A stretch of 38,320 nt of DNA, from the NCBI GenBank assembly GCA_937871435.1, contig CALMQM010000128.1, positions 1 to 38,320 of the forward strand, given 5' to 3'. The notes under the pieces are model-generated. The model had not been told where the DNA came from. It was given only the letters and a program-made list of their open reading frames with translations, and made no database searches. The stretch comes from an uncultured Bacteroidota bacterium (lineage in GTDB: Bacteria; Bacteroidota; Bacteroidia; AKYH767-A; 2013-40CM-41-45). A program made the translations under genes and the position numbers. Below, one piece after another: positions 26,337 through 35,193 of the stretch (within the stretch, counting starts at the first letter, position 1; each line of letters begins with the position of its first letter).

Positions 26337-27806
26337 ATGAAAGTTGCTCAAGGCCGTTTCCTCGGCGATGCTCTCACTTACGACGACATATTAATTGTTC
26401 CTGCTTATTCGGAAGTTCTACCGAATGAGACAAATGTCAGTTCATACCTCACCAAAAAAATCAGGTTGAACATTCCAATCCTTTCGGCTGCGATGGATAC
26501 TGTCACAGAATCGGAAATGGCGATTGCCATTGCTCAGGAAGGTGGTATTGGGATGTTGCACAAGAACATGACCATTGCTCAACAGGCAGCGGAAGTAAAG
26601 AAAGTGAAACGAAGTGAAAGCGGAATGATATCCAATCCCGTTACACTCCAGGCCGATGCCTTGGTAAGGGAAGCAATTGACCTTATGAAAGAGTATAAAA
26701 TCGGTGGTATTCCGGTCGTGGATAAGAACAATGTACTTGTTGGTATTTGTACGAACCGTGATCTCCGATTTGTGAAGGATCTGAGTTTGCCTGTGTCCAG
26801 AATAATGACAAAAGATAAACTCATCACCACAACAGGTGTGAAAGATCTCAAAGAAGCTGAATCTATACTCCAACAATACAAAATTGAAAAACTCCCTGTA
26901 GTAGATAAAAAAGGAAAGCTGGTTGGATTAATTACATACAAAGACATTCTCAAAGTAAAATCAAGACCCAATGCCTGCAAGGATGAATTCGGGCGACTGC
27001 GCGTTGGTGCCGCGATCGGTGTAACCAAAGATGCGGTTGACAGAGCCAAAGCACTGGTGGAAGCAGGAGTGGATGTAATTACGATTGATACCGCGCACGG
27101 TCATTCCAAAGGTGTTGTAGATACATTGAAGCAAATCAAAAAAGCATTTCCTAAGCTACAGGTGATCGTTGGAAATATTGCCACTGCAGATGCTGCTCGT
27201 TATCTTGCCAAAGCAGGTGCTGATGCGGTAAAAGTTGGAATCGGTCCAGGTTCAATCTGTACCACTCGTGTTATTGCAGGTATTGGTGTTCCGCAGTTTA
27301 CCGCCATCTACCAGGTTGCCGAAGCATTGAAAGATACTGATGTATGTGTGATCGCGGATGGTGGTATTCGTTTTAGTGGCGACATCGCGAAAGCCATTGC
27401 TGCTGGCGCAGATACTGTAATGCTTGGATCACTCCTTGCCGGAACAGAAGAGAGTCCGGGTGAAACAATTATATACGAAGGCAGAAAATTCAAAGGGTAC
27501 CGGGGCATGGGTTCAATCGAAGCTATGCGCGAAGGTTCCAAGGATCGTTATTTTCAGGCTCAGACTGACGATGTGAAAAAACTGGTACCTGAAGGCATTG
27601 TCGGCAGAGTTCCGTACAAAGGTCAGGTGGGAGAGGAGTTGTATCAATTAGTTGGTGGATTAAGAGCAAGCATGGGATATTGTGGAGCAAAAAATATTGA
27701 TGAATTGCAACAGGCAAATTTTATCCGGATTACTGCTGCAGGTGTTCAGGAAAGTCACCCGCATGATGTTGCCATCACCAAAGAAGCTCCGAATTATCAC
27801 CGGTGA
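26337..27806 (+). CDS. guaB: IMP dehydrogenase
   Basis: 489 residues from ATG 26337 ([20 protein letters not shown]). A TTG 19 codons earlier lies upstream of the promoter -7 element and is rejected. The enzyme oxidises IMP to XMP with NAD+, the first step to GMP. The catalytic Cys is about C308 in [11 protein letters not shown]. The flap has [10 protein letters not shown], and a pair of CBS domains lies at about 95-205 ([36 protein letters not shown]). Length and all motifs are intact. With purA in the same window, both branches from IMP are represented, but the genes are far apart and separately transcribed. Confidence 0.98.
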   Translation: MKVAQGRFLGDALTYDDILIVPAYSEVLPNETNVSSYLTKKIRLNIPILSAAMDTVTESEMAIAIAQEGGIGMLHKNMTIAQQAAEVKKVKRSESGMISNPVTLQADALVREAIDLMKEYKIGGIPVVDKNNVLVGICTNRDLRFVKDLSLPVSRIMTKDKLITTTGVKDLKEAESILQQYKIEKLPVVDKKGKLVGLITYKDILKVKSRPNACKDEFGRLRVGAAIGVTKDAVDRAKALVEAGVDVITIDTAHGHSKGVVDTLKQIKKAFPKLQVIVGNIATADAARYLAKAGADAVKVGIGPGSICTTRVIAGIGVPQFTAIYQVAEALKDTDVCVIADGGIRFSGDIAKAIAAGADTVMLGSLLAGTEESPGETIIYEGRKFKGYRGMGSIEAMREGSKDRYFQAQTDDVKKLVPEGIVGRVPYKGQVGEELYQLVGGLRASMGYCGAKNIDELQQANFIRITAAGVQESHPHDVAITKEAPNYHR

Positions 27807-27906
27807 GAATTCACAAATTGAAAAAAATACTGGTTTTCATTTTGAAACAGTGTTTCTCTTGATGCCCTGGAGTTTTCTTACTTAAAACCAAAATTTTTCA
27901 GGACTT

Positions 27907-27924
27907 TCAACCGTGATTGGTTGA
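27907..27924. promoter_or_regulatory. Inverted repeat downstream of guaB
   Basis: TCAACC (27907-27912) and GGTTGA (27919-27924) form a 6-bp dyad with a 6-nt centre, 100 bp after the guaB stop. A T-rich stretch follows about 15 nt later, so it could be a poor terminator. The arms resemble those of the dyad at 12934-12951. Confidence 0.25.
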
Positions 27925-28027
27925 CCTGCTTGTTAATTTTTTATCCATTTTTTTAAAATCAACTAATTTGGCTGTTTTCACCCGTACTTCATAAAAAAGT
28001 CCTCTATTTCATTCAAATTTGCCATGT

Positions 28028-28057
28028 TTTGATACAAACGATTGATTGCTAAATTTG
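28028..28057 (+). promoter_or_regulatory. Promoter of the PpiC gene
   Basis: TTTG (28028-28031), 18-bp spacer, TAAATTTG (28050-28057): both Bacteroidota promoter elements at good spacing. The start codon follows 24 bp later. Confidence 0.7.
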
Positions 28058-28081
28058 CGCTCCCAAATACCTTAATCCAAT

Positions 28082-30040
28082 ATGAATAAAAAACTCTTTC
28101 TCTCTGCCGCTTTATTTTTTAGTCTGACTCAGGCCGGTTTCACTCAGGACAAAAAAGATCCTGTTATTCTCACTATTGCCGGTGAAGATATTCCGAAGAG
28201 TGAATTTGAACGTGTGTTCAAAAAGAATAACACCAAGGAAACAACCTTCGATAAAAAAGCGGTGAATGAATATCTTCAGCTGTATATCAATTACAAATTG
28301 AAGGTTCGCGAAGCTCTTGAATTGGGAATGGATACTGCAAAGTCTTTTGTGGATGAACTCGGTGGTTACCGCAAACAACTTGCTCAACCTTATCTTGTCG
28401 ACAAAGACGTAAGTGATAAATTGCTGAAAGAAGCATACGAACGGATGAAAACTGATCTTCGCGCCAGTCACATCCTTATAAAATGCGATCAGAATGCTTT
28501 GCCAAAAGATACAATTGAAGCTTACAACAAAGCGATGAAAGTGCGTGGTGAGTTAATGAAAGGTGCAGACTTCACCGCCACAGCAAAAAAATATTCCGAC
28601 GATCCTTCTGCAAAAGATAATGGAGGAGACCTTGGTTATTTCAGCGCTTTACAAATGGTTTATCCTTTTGAATCCGCTGCATTCAATACAAAGAACGGGG
28701 AAATTTCAGCGCCTGTTCGTACCCGTTTCGGATATCACATCATTAAGGTAACAGATTCCCGTCCGGCTCAGGGTGAAGTGAAAGTAGCGCACATTATGGT
28801 AAAAGTAGCTGCCGGCGCGAAAGAAGAAGACTCTACAAAAGCTGTGGCGAAAGTGAATGAAATCTATGGAAAGCTGAAAGCCGGAGAAAAGTTTGAAGAT
28901 CTTGCCCGTCAGTTTTCTGATGATCAAAGTTCAGCAAAGAATGGTGGATTGCTACCAATGTTTGGTACCGGACGTATGGTTCCTGAATTCGAAAAGGCTG
29001 CTTTCGCTTTGAAAGCAAACGGAGACTATTCCGAACCTGTTCGTACAAGCTATGGTTGGCACATCATCAAATTGATTGAGAAAAAACCATTGGGTTCATA
29101 CGAAGAATTACAGGCTGATCTTAAGTCAAAAGTTCAAAAAGATTCACGCTCCGAATTGAGTAAATCTTCCATGATCTCACGTATCAAGAGTAAATATGGT
29201 TTCGAAGAAATGCCAAAAGCAAAAGACGAATTCATGAAAACTGTGGATACGACACTTTCTGCAGGAAAATGGTCTGCAGATCAGGCTGCGATGCTGAAGG
29301 GAAATATGTTTTCATTGGGTAACAAGGTTTATTCTCAGAAAGATTTCGCTACTTACGTAGCAGATCACCAAAGCAAGCGTGGCGCAGGACAGGATCCAAA
29401 AATCCTTGCCGGTAATATGTACCACGACTGGGTAAATGAAAGCTGTCTTGCTTACGAAGAAACCAAACTTGATTCTTTGTATCCTGATTTCCGCAATCTC
29501 ATGGGTGAATACCGTGATGGAATCCTGCTGTTCGAACTCACTGACAAAAAAGTATGGTCAAAAGCCGTAAAAGACACTACAGGGTTGAAAGCGTTCTACG
29601 AGAAGAATAAAAACAATTATATGTGGGCTGATCGTCTGGATGCTACTGTATATACTTGTGCAAATGCGGAAGTTGCAAAAGAGGTGAGAAAGCAAATGAA
29701 GAAAATTGATGATGTAGATACCTTGCTGGCTAAAATCAACAAGAGTTCACAACTCAATCTCCAGGTAAAATCAGCGAAATTCCTCAAAGGAGATAACGAT
29801 GTGATCGATAAGATTGAATGGAAACCTGGAATGACAAAAGATATTCAGAAAGACAACCAGGTTGTTTTTGTTGATGTGAAACAAGTTCTTCCCGCCCAAC
29901 CGAAAACACTGGATGAATCTAAAGGACTCGTTACCGCAGATTATCAGAATGCACTGGAAAAGGAATGGATAGAAACACTCCGCGCGAAATACCCCGTGAA
30001 AGTGGAACAAAATGTTGTGGATTCTATTGCAAACAAATAA
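28082..30040 (+). CDS. Periplasmic peptidyl-prolyl isomerase with two parvulin domains
   Basis: 652 residues. The signal peptide is about 1-21 (LFLSAALFFSLTQAGFTQ). An N-terminal SurA/PpiD-like chaperone helix region spans about 25-120. Two parvulin (PpiC) domains follow. The first is at about 126-222 (RASHILIK ... AKKYSDDPSAKDNGGDLGYF ... TRFGYHIIKV), the second at about 233-332 (VAHIMVKV ... ARQFSDDQSSAKNGGLL ... TSYGWHIIKL). The ~320-residue C-terminal part is helical and charged, of no family I recognise. It should assist folding of outer-membrane and T9SS proteins in the periplasm. A strong terminator follows, so it is a single transcription unit next to the SurA-like genes. Confidence 0.93.
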   Translation: MNKKLFLSAALFFSLTQAGFTQDKKDPVILTIAGEDIPKSEFERVFKKNNTKETTFDKKAVNEYLQLYINYKLKVREALELGMDTAKSFVDELGGYRKQLAQPYLVDKDVSDKLLKEAYERMKTDLRASHILIKCDQNALPKDTIEAYNKAMKVRGELMKGADFTATAKKYSDDPSAKDNGGDLGYFSALQMVYPFESAAFNTKNGEISAPVRTRFGYHIIKVTDSRPAQGEVKVAHIMVKVAAGAKEEDSTKAVAKVNEIYGKLKAGEKFEDLARQFSDDQSSAKNGGLLPMFGTGRMVPEFEKAAFALKANGDYSEPVRTSYGWHIIKLIEKKPLGSYEELQADLKSKVQKDSRSELSKSSMISRIKSKYGFEEMPKAKDEFMKTVDTTLSAGKWSADQAAMLKGNMFSLGNKVYSQKDFATYVADHQSKRGAGQDPKILAGNMYHDWVNESCLAYEETKLDSLYPDFRNLMGEYRDGILLFELTDKKVWSKAVKDTTGLKAFYEKNKNNYMWADRLDATVYTCANAEVAKEVRKQMKKIDDVDTLLAKINKSSQLNLQVKSAKFLKGDNDVIDKIEWKPGMTKDIQKDNQVVFVDVKQVLPAQPKTLDESKGLVTADYQNALEKEWIETLRAKYPVKVEQNVVDSIANK

Positions 30041-30062
30041 TCAGTCCAGCTAAATATTCACT

Positions 30063-30100
30063 ATGGCGTTCCCTTGTATAAGAGAGCGCCATTGTTCTTT
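30063..30100 (+). terminator. Rho-independent terminator of the PpiC gene
   Basis: ATGGCG (30063-30068) pairs with CGCCAT (30087-30092). The stem continues inward through 30075/30080 with one mismatch and one G-T pair, and closes on a 4-nt loop. The tail TTGTTCTTTATTT is T-rich. It separates the PpiC gene from the heptamer repeat and the next gene. Confidence 0.85.
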
Positions 30101-30140
30101 ATTTACCTGTTGCCTGGTAACTATGTACGTGTTATAGCAG

Positions 30141-30287
30141 GTGTTAGGTATTAGGTATTAAGTATTAAGTATTAGGTATTAGGTATTAGGTATTAGGTAT
30201 TAGGTATTAGGTATTAAGTATTAGGTATTAAGTATTAGGTATTAAGTATTAAGTATTAGGTATTAGGTATTAAGTATCAGGTATTAG
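30141..30287. repeat. 7-bp tandem repeat array, 20 exact-register units plus one degenerate
   Basis: Twenty consecutive heptamers GTATTAR run from 30148 to 30287 with no shift in register. Only the last base varies between G and A, apart from one unit reading GTATCAG (30274-30280). A degenerate unit GTGTTAG precedes them (30141-30147). The array lies between the terminator of the PpiC gene and the TTG start of the SurA-like lipoprotein gene (54 bp away), where a promoter would be expected. There are no spacers, so it is not a CRISPR. A 7-bp unit changes spacing, not a reading frame, on expansion or loss. Confidence 0.95.
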
Positions 30288-30341
30288 GAACGTTTAACAC
30301 GAAACCCGAAACAAAAAACCGGGAACCAGAAACCCTAAAAA

Positions 30342-31202
30342 TTGTCTCCACAAAAGCTCATACTACTTTCAGTCGCTGCACTCACTTTCTGCTCCTGTTC
30401 TTACTTTAAGAAAAAACAGGAAGACAGAGGGAAAGATGCGATTGCGCGGGCATATGGAAATTATCTGTATCTGGAAGATCTGGCTGGTGTAGTGACAAAG
30501 GGAGCTTCGAAACAAGACAGCATTAATATCACCAAATCATTTATCGAAAACTGGATTCGTCAGCAGGCGGTTTTGCAAAAGGCAGAGAATAATCTGGATG
30601 AGGAGAGTAAAAACGTAGACAAAAAACTGGAAGATTATCGTAAGACTCTGATCACATACGCATACGAAACGGAATTAATTGCCCAGAAACTTGATACTAT
30701 CGTTTCTGACAATGAAATTGAAGAATATTACAAGGCCAATCAGAATAATTTTGAGTTGAAAGACAACATCATCAAAGTAATTTACCTCAAGTTAAACAAG
30801 AAATCCCCCAAGTTGGGAAAAGTGAGAGATTGGTATCGGAGCAACTCAGCAAAAGACCGGGAAGATTTATCAGAATATTGTCATCAATATGCCGTTAATT
30901 ATTTCCTGGATGATAAAACATGGCTCTTGTTTGATGACTTACTAAAAGAAATTCCAATTAAGACCTACGATAAAGAACAATTCCTCCAAAATAACAGAAA
31001 CATTGAAATAGAAGATTCCAGTTATATATACCTGGTTAGTATCAAAGGATTTATGATAAAAAACAGCACTTCTCCCTTGAGCTTTGAAAGCAACAACATA
31101 CGGAGTCTGATCATTAATCAGCGGAAGCTTAAACTGATCGAACAAATGGAACAAAAAGCCTATGAAGAAGCTCGAAAAAGCGGTGATGTGGAAGTATATT
31201 GA
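30342..31202 (+). CDS. SurA/PpiC-like lipoprotein with degenerate isomerase domain
   Basis: 286 residues from a TTG start. An in-frame TAA at 30336 and the absence of any early ATG leave TTG 30342 as the only start that keeps the lipoprotein signal (LILLSVAALTFCSCSYFKKK, lipid Cys about 18 or 20). Residues ~40-150 look like the SurA N-terminal chaperone region (SFIENWIRQQAVLQKAENNL). The following ~90 residues have the position and strand pattern of a parvulin domain (IKVIYLKLN ... YIYLVSIKGF). They lack the GG-x-LG and GxHI motifs, so isomerase activity is unlikely. It overlaps or abuts the SurA gene leader and is probably the first gene of a SurA-MoxR operon. Confidence 0.82.
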   Translation: MSPQKLILLSVAALTFCSCSYFKKKQEDRGKDAIARAYGNYLYLEDLAGVVTKGASKQDSINITKSFIENWIRQQAVLQKAENNLDEESKNVDKKLEDYRKTLITYAYETELIAQKLDTIVSDNEIEEYYKANQNNFELKDNIIKVIYLKLNKKSPKLGKVRDWYRSNSAKDREDLSEYCHQYAVNYFLDDKTWLLFDDLLKEIPIKTYDKEQFLQNNRNIEIEDSSYIYLVSIKGFMIKNSTSPLSFESNNIRSLIINQRKLKLIEQMEQKAYEEARKSGDVEVY

Positions 31203-31216
31203 AGATTTTAAATGAT

Positions 31217-31224
31217 TACTTTTG
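31217..31224 (+). promoter_or_regulatory. Possible internal -7 promoter element before surA
   Basis: TACTTTTG fits TAnnTTTG, 10 bp before ATG 31235. A TTG at 31199-31201 is 15 bp upstream, slightly too close. It may give surA its own transcript apart from the lipoprotein gene. Confidence 0.3.
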
Positions 31225-31234
31225 GCATTCAACA

Positions 31235-32611
31235 ATGAATTTAATTAATCTGGTGAGAAAAAATACTGTTCGCTTACGGCTTTGTGCCTCCCTCTTTTTT
31301 CTGTCTTTTATTTTCAATTCCGCTTCTGCTCAGGAAGTGATTGATCAGGTCATGGCAGTAGTCGGCGATAAAATTCTGCTTCGTTCGGATATCGAAAAAC
31401 AATATGTTCAGTTCACCGCTCAGGGTATGGAAACAGGAGAAAATACCCGCTGTCTCATCTTTGATCAGCTCTTGATGCAAAAGCTGATGTTAAATCAGGC
31501 GGATATTGACAGTGTCACCGTTCCTGAATCTCAGGTAGACGGAGAACTCGACAGGAGGATGCGCTATTACATCCGTCAGATCGGTTCAGAAGAACAACTG
31601 GAAGCATATTTTCATTCCAGCATTCGTCAGTTAAAGCTCGAATTCCGGGATATGATCCATGATCAGTTGTTGGTGCAAACCATGCAATCCAAGATTACCA
31701 AAGACGTTACATGCACTCCCAATGATGTACGTTCATATTTTGAAAGTATTCCTTCCGACAGCCTTCCATACATCGATGCGGAAATGGAGATCGCGCAGAT
31801 TGTCAGAAACCCTCCTGTAAGTGATGCGGAGAAAAAGGAAGTCAGAGCTAAACTTGAAGAATTCCGTACAAAAATTCTGGCTGGAGAAGACTTTGCAGTA
31901 TATGCGGCTCTGTATTCACAGGATCAAGGTTCAGCAAAAAAAGGTGGTGAGCTCGGTTTGTTTGAACGTGGCTCTATGGTTCCTGAATTTGAAGCCGCGG
32001 CGTTTCGCCTTAAACCGGGTGAAGTTTCTCCAATAATTGAAACGAAATATGGTTTCCATATTCTTCAGCTGATTGAACGTCGTGCAGATCAAATCAATGT
32101 ACGTCATATCCTGCTTCAACCCAAAACAAACGATGCCGATCTCGTAAAAAGTGTGAACTTCCTCGATAGTCTGCGCAATGAAATCAACAAGGGAACTATC
32201 ACATTTGAAGATGCTGCACAAAGATTTTCAGATGATGAGGATACCCGGAATAACGGAGGATTGATGCTGAATCCGGAAACCAACACCACACGTTTGTCGC
32301 CGGATAAAATCGACCGGATGTTATTTTTCCAGGTTGATAGTATGCCATTGAATCGTATTTCTGCACCTCTGTTAATGACAACCACAGATAATAAAACAGC
32401 TTATCGCATCGTTAAAGTGAAATCCAAGACAACCCCTCACAAAGCGAATCTGAAAGACGATTATCAGAAAATTCAGGAAGTCGCTTTGCAGGAAAAACAA
32501 AACAAAACGCTGAGTGAATGGGTCGACAAAAAGAGAAAGTCTACTTATTTTCACATCAACCAGGAATTTGCCGGTTGTGAAGTATTGAAACACTGGAAAG
32601 TGAACGAGTAG
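31235..32611 (+). CDS. surA: Periplasmic chaperone/peptidyl-prolyl isomerase SurA
   Basis: 458 residues from ATG 31235. An upstream TTG overlapping the previous stop is rejected because it would bury the signal peptide (MNLINLVRKN then LCASLFFLSFIFNSASAQ). The mature start EVIDQVMAVVGDKILLRSDIEKQ is typical of SurA N-terminal domains. The first parvulin domain lies around residues 175-280 (AALYSQDQGSAKKGGELGLF, ETKYGFHILQL). The second is around 285-400 (VRHILLQPK, AQRFSDDEDTRNNGG). It escorts outer-membrane beta-barrels and probably T9SS proteins in the periplasm. The moxR gene follows after 80 bp. Confidence 0.92.
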   Translation: MNLINLVRKNTVRLRLCASLFFLSFIFNSASAQEVIDQVMAVVGDKILLRSDIEKQYVQFTAQGMETGENTRCLIFDQLLMQKLMLNQADIDSVTVPESQVDGELDRRMRYYIRQIGSEEQLEAYFHSSIRQLKLEFRDMIHDQLLVQTMQSKITKDVTCTPNDVRSYFESIPSDSLPYIDAEMEIAQIVRNPPVSDAEKKEVRAKLEEFRTKILAGEDFAVYAALYSQDQGSAKKGGELGLFERGSMVPEFEAAAFRLKPGEVSPIIETKYGFHILQLIERRADQINVRHILLQPKTNDADLVKSVNFLDSLRNEINKGTITFEDAAQRFSDDEDTRNNGGLMLNPETNTTRLSPDKIDRMLFFQVDSMPLNRISAPLLMTTTDNKTAYRIVKVKSKTTPHKANLKDDYQKIQEVALQEKQNKTLSEWVDKKRKSTYFHINQEFAGCEVLKHWKVNE

Positions 32612-32691
32612 TAATTCTAGAATACTCACCAAAATCATTATAGAAAGTTCAGAAGCGAAACCTTCGCTTCAGGGAAACAGCTCTTCAGCCT

Positions 32692-33666
32692 ATGTCCACA
32701 ACATATAAAAGTGATGTCGAAGCAGTACAAGACCTTGTAGTCAAATACAATTCGCTTCGTAAAGAAATTGGAAAAGTCATTATCGGCCAGGATGAAGTCG
32801 TACGGGATGTACTCATTTCAATTTTCAGCAGAGGTCATTGTTTGCTTGTAGGTGTACCCGGACTGGCAAAAACTTTGCTCGTCAATACCATCGCGCAGTC
32901 ACTGGGACTTACTTACAACCGCATCCAGTTTACTCCTGATTTGATGCCATCAGATATCATCGGTACAGAAATCCTTGACGAGTCACGGCATTTCCGTTTC
33001 ATCAAAGGACCTCTGTTCAGCAATATCATCCTGGCGGATGAAATCAACCGGACTCCTCCAAAAACTCAAAGTGCCTTGCTGGAAGCCATGCAGGAATATG
33101 CTGTTACCGCTGCCGGGAAACGCTATGCTCTGGATCTGCCATTTTTTGTACTCGCAACTCAAAACCCAATCGAGCAGGAGGGAACATATCCTCTTCCGGA
33201 GGCTCAGCTCGATCGTTTTATGTTCAACGTGTTGTTAACTTATCCGGAATTTGATCAGGAAGTACAGGTTGTAAAAAATACAACTTCCGATTACCGTCCA
33301 AAACTGGAAAAAATAATTTCCGCCGAGGAGATTCTTTATTTCCAGGAATTGATTCGCAGAATTCCTATTCCTGATAATGTGTTGCAATACGCGGTTTCAC
33401 TGGCTTCTAAAACACGTCCGAATACTCCGGCCGCAACCAAAGATGTAAATTCTTTTTTAAGCTGGGGAGCCGGTCCACGCGCATCACAATACCTCGTGAT
33501 CGGAGCAAAATGTCATGCCGCATTAAATGGAAAATTTTCACCCGACATCGCTGATGTAAAAGCCGTTGCACAACCTATCTTGCGACACAGAATTGTTCGG
33601 AATTACCGTGCGGAAGCCGACGGTGTGACCGTGGAGAAGATCATTAACGACCTTCTTCAAAGCTAA
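32692..33666 (+). CDS. MoxR family AAA+ ATPase
   Basis: 324 residues, cytoplasmic. Walker A is GVPGLAKT (residues 54-61), Walker B is IILADEINR, and sensor-1 is in FVLATQNPIEQEGTYPLPEAQLDRF. The C-terminal lid includes VSLASKTRPN and WGAGPRASQYLV. MoxR proteins act as chaperone-like ATPases, usually with VWA or DUF58 partners encoded next to them. No such partner is present downstream in this window. It lies 80 bp after surA, a pairing often seen in Bacteroidota, and 21 bp before the membrane protein gene. Confidence 0.95.
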   Translation: MSTTYKSDVEAVQDLVVKYNSLRKEIGKVIIGQDEVVRDVLISIFSRGHCLLVGVPGLAKTLLVNTIAQSLGLTYNRIQFTPDLMPSDIIGTEILDESRHFRFIKGPLFSNIILADEINRTPPKTQSALLEAMQEYAVTAAGKRYALDLPFFVLATQNPIEQEGTYPLPEAQLDRFMFNVLLTYPEFDQEVQVVKNTTSDYRPKLEKIISAEEILYFQELIRRIPIPDNVLQYAVSLASKTRPNTPAATKDVNSFLSWGAGPRASQYLVIGAKCHAALNGKFSPDIADVKAVAQPILRHRIVRNYRAEADGVTVEKIINDLLQS

Positions 33667-33687
33667 ACATTACCTGAAATAATCCTT

Positions 33688-34722
33688 ATGCAAGAAAGGA
33701 TCCGGAGCGAGTATTACTTTTCATGGATCTTTTCTGTAGGTTTTTCACTCTTGCTTTTTGCCATTGCCTGGTTCTGGATCCGTCCTTCTGCTGAAGTACA
33801 GTTTCATGGTATACTTTTTTCCAGGCTTTCTATCGCACCATTTGATTTTTCAGAAGAAAATCCTACGCGTTTCAGAATCCTGTCACCATTGCTTGCTCAT
33901 GTAATTGGTTTAAGTGGTAGGTACTTTTATCTTTTCCCCTGGATCGTAATGATTGTATTCATGACCCTGGTTCAACGAAGCATATTACCTGGTAGTATTC
34001 CGCTGTATGCAGGTTTTATAAAAGTCACCATGTTGTCTTTTTCTTTCATGTTGTTTTTATGTCTGGCCGGTCCGGGATATGTCGACAGCATGAGCTGGCT
34101 TTTGCTTATGATTTGTTTGTTTCCGGCATTAAACAGAATTGCATTTGTAGCCTGCCTCTTACTCGCATTGTTGAATCATGAATCGGCAATATTTGCATTA
34201 CCGGGAATATTATTGTGGAGGTACAGTAAACTACCTGGTAAAAAAGCTGTTCAACAAAGTCTGTTTGACTTAATTCCTGTAATTATCTTATATCTTTCAT
34301 TTCGTCTGATAATTTCAGAATGCACGCCTGTGAGATATAATTTCAGTTTTTATCTGAATAAGGAAAATATTGTTGGGAATATCCTGGTAAATTTCCCGCT
34401 TCTTTTTAAGGGTACATTTTATAGTTTTCGAATGGCCTGGATACTTCCCTTACTGGCAATTGCATCATCAATTACTAAGAAGGAATTCAGGATGACAATA
34501 ATATTGTCTTCCATGCTGCTTTTCCCGTTTTTTCAATTGTTCATTGCCTATGACATCAATCGTTTATTGTGTCTTTGTTTTCCTGCTATTATTTTGTCTT
34601 TTGATTATCTTTTTAGAATAAAACCTGCGCAAACAATTACGCTTGCCTGCATCATCATTCTGATCAATCTGCTCTTGCCTGTTTACATTATTGGAAAAGA
34701 TACAATGGCTTTGATACTTTAA
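33688..34722 (+). CDS. Polytopic inner-membrane protein of unknown function
   Basis: 344 residues with roughly nine hydrophobic segments, for example FSVGFSLLLFAIAWFWI, FLYFPWIV-like stretches near 80-95, VTMLSFSFMLFLCLAG, and TLACIIILINLLLPVYII at the C-terminus. A polar loop near residues 40-75 reads SIAPFDFSEENPTRFRILSP. NHESAIFALPGILLW lies in the middle. The overall shape recalls GT-C type glycosyltransferases or EpsG-like membrane proteins, but I see no diagnostic catalytic motif and leave it unassigned. It starts 21 bp after moxR and may be co-transcribed. Confidence 0.75.
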   Translation: MQERIRSEYYFSWIFSVGFSLLLFAIAWFWIRPSAEVQFHGILFSRLSIAPFDFSEENPTRFRILSPLLAHVIGLSGRYFYLFPWIVMIVFMTLVQRSILPGSIPLYAGFIKVTMLSFSFMLFLCLAGPGYVDSMSWLLLMICLFPALNRIAFVACLLLALLNHESAIFALPGILLWRYSKLPGKKAVQQSLFDLIPVIILYLSFRLIISECTPVRYNFSFYLNKENIVGNILVNFPLLFKGTFYSFRMAWILPLLAIASSITKKEFRMTIILSSMLLFPFFQLFIAYDINRLLCLCFPAIILSFDYLFRIKPAQTITLACIIILINLLLPVYIIGKDTMALIL

Positions 34723-35193
34723 AAACTTTACGCCATTTTTAAGTGATAAAACGGGGAATTTCCTATGCATTTGAATCTATTCAATGAAAGGAGTGAAATT
34801 GTTGATTTGAATTAAGTGATTTTCTCAAAATAAATTTTGGAACGAACCTTTCTCCCTTTAAATCCCGCCATTCCCGTGCCTCGCCGGCTTACACACAAAC
34901 CCGCGCCTGCTCATCCCGGGGTTAGATTAATGAATGAAATTGGACCAAACTAGTAAGGGAAAGACACGGCTGGCTCCCAAAAATTGAATTTGTTAATTTA
35001 ACGCATTGAGAATTGTCAGATTTTGATAGTGTCTTATTTTTAATAAATTTTCAAGTATTTTTCAAAATTCATGGATTACTGAAAATAATTTCATGATTTT
35101 TCCTGAAATAATTGCAAGTATGATTTCACCTGATTACTTTCATGATGCAATTTTTTATTAAAGGATGTTTATTCATTTTTTAAATCTATACTC
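34723..35193. other. 471-bp intergenic region with a GC-rich patch
   Basis: No gene seen. Most of it is very AT-rich, but 34861-34920 contains 40 G/C in 60 bases, including CGCCGGC and CCCGGGG, unlike the flanks. Translation of the patch in either direction is broken by stops within about 25 codons. No TAnnTTTG promoter was found before the large gene at 35194, and no clear terminator after the membrane protein gene. Confidence 0.5.

Noticed and set aside
30141-30287. CRISPR-like array
   Set aside because: Units are directly adjacent heptamers with no spacers and no cas genes nearby; it is a simple tandem repeat.
34861-34975. tRNA or small structured RNA in the GC-rich patch
   Set aside because: No cloverleaf, T-loop motif or consistent stem set could be drawn.
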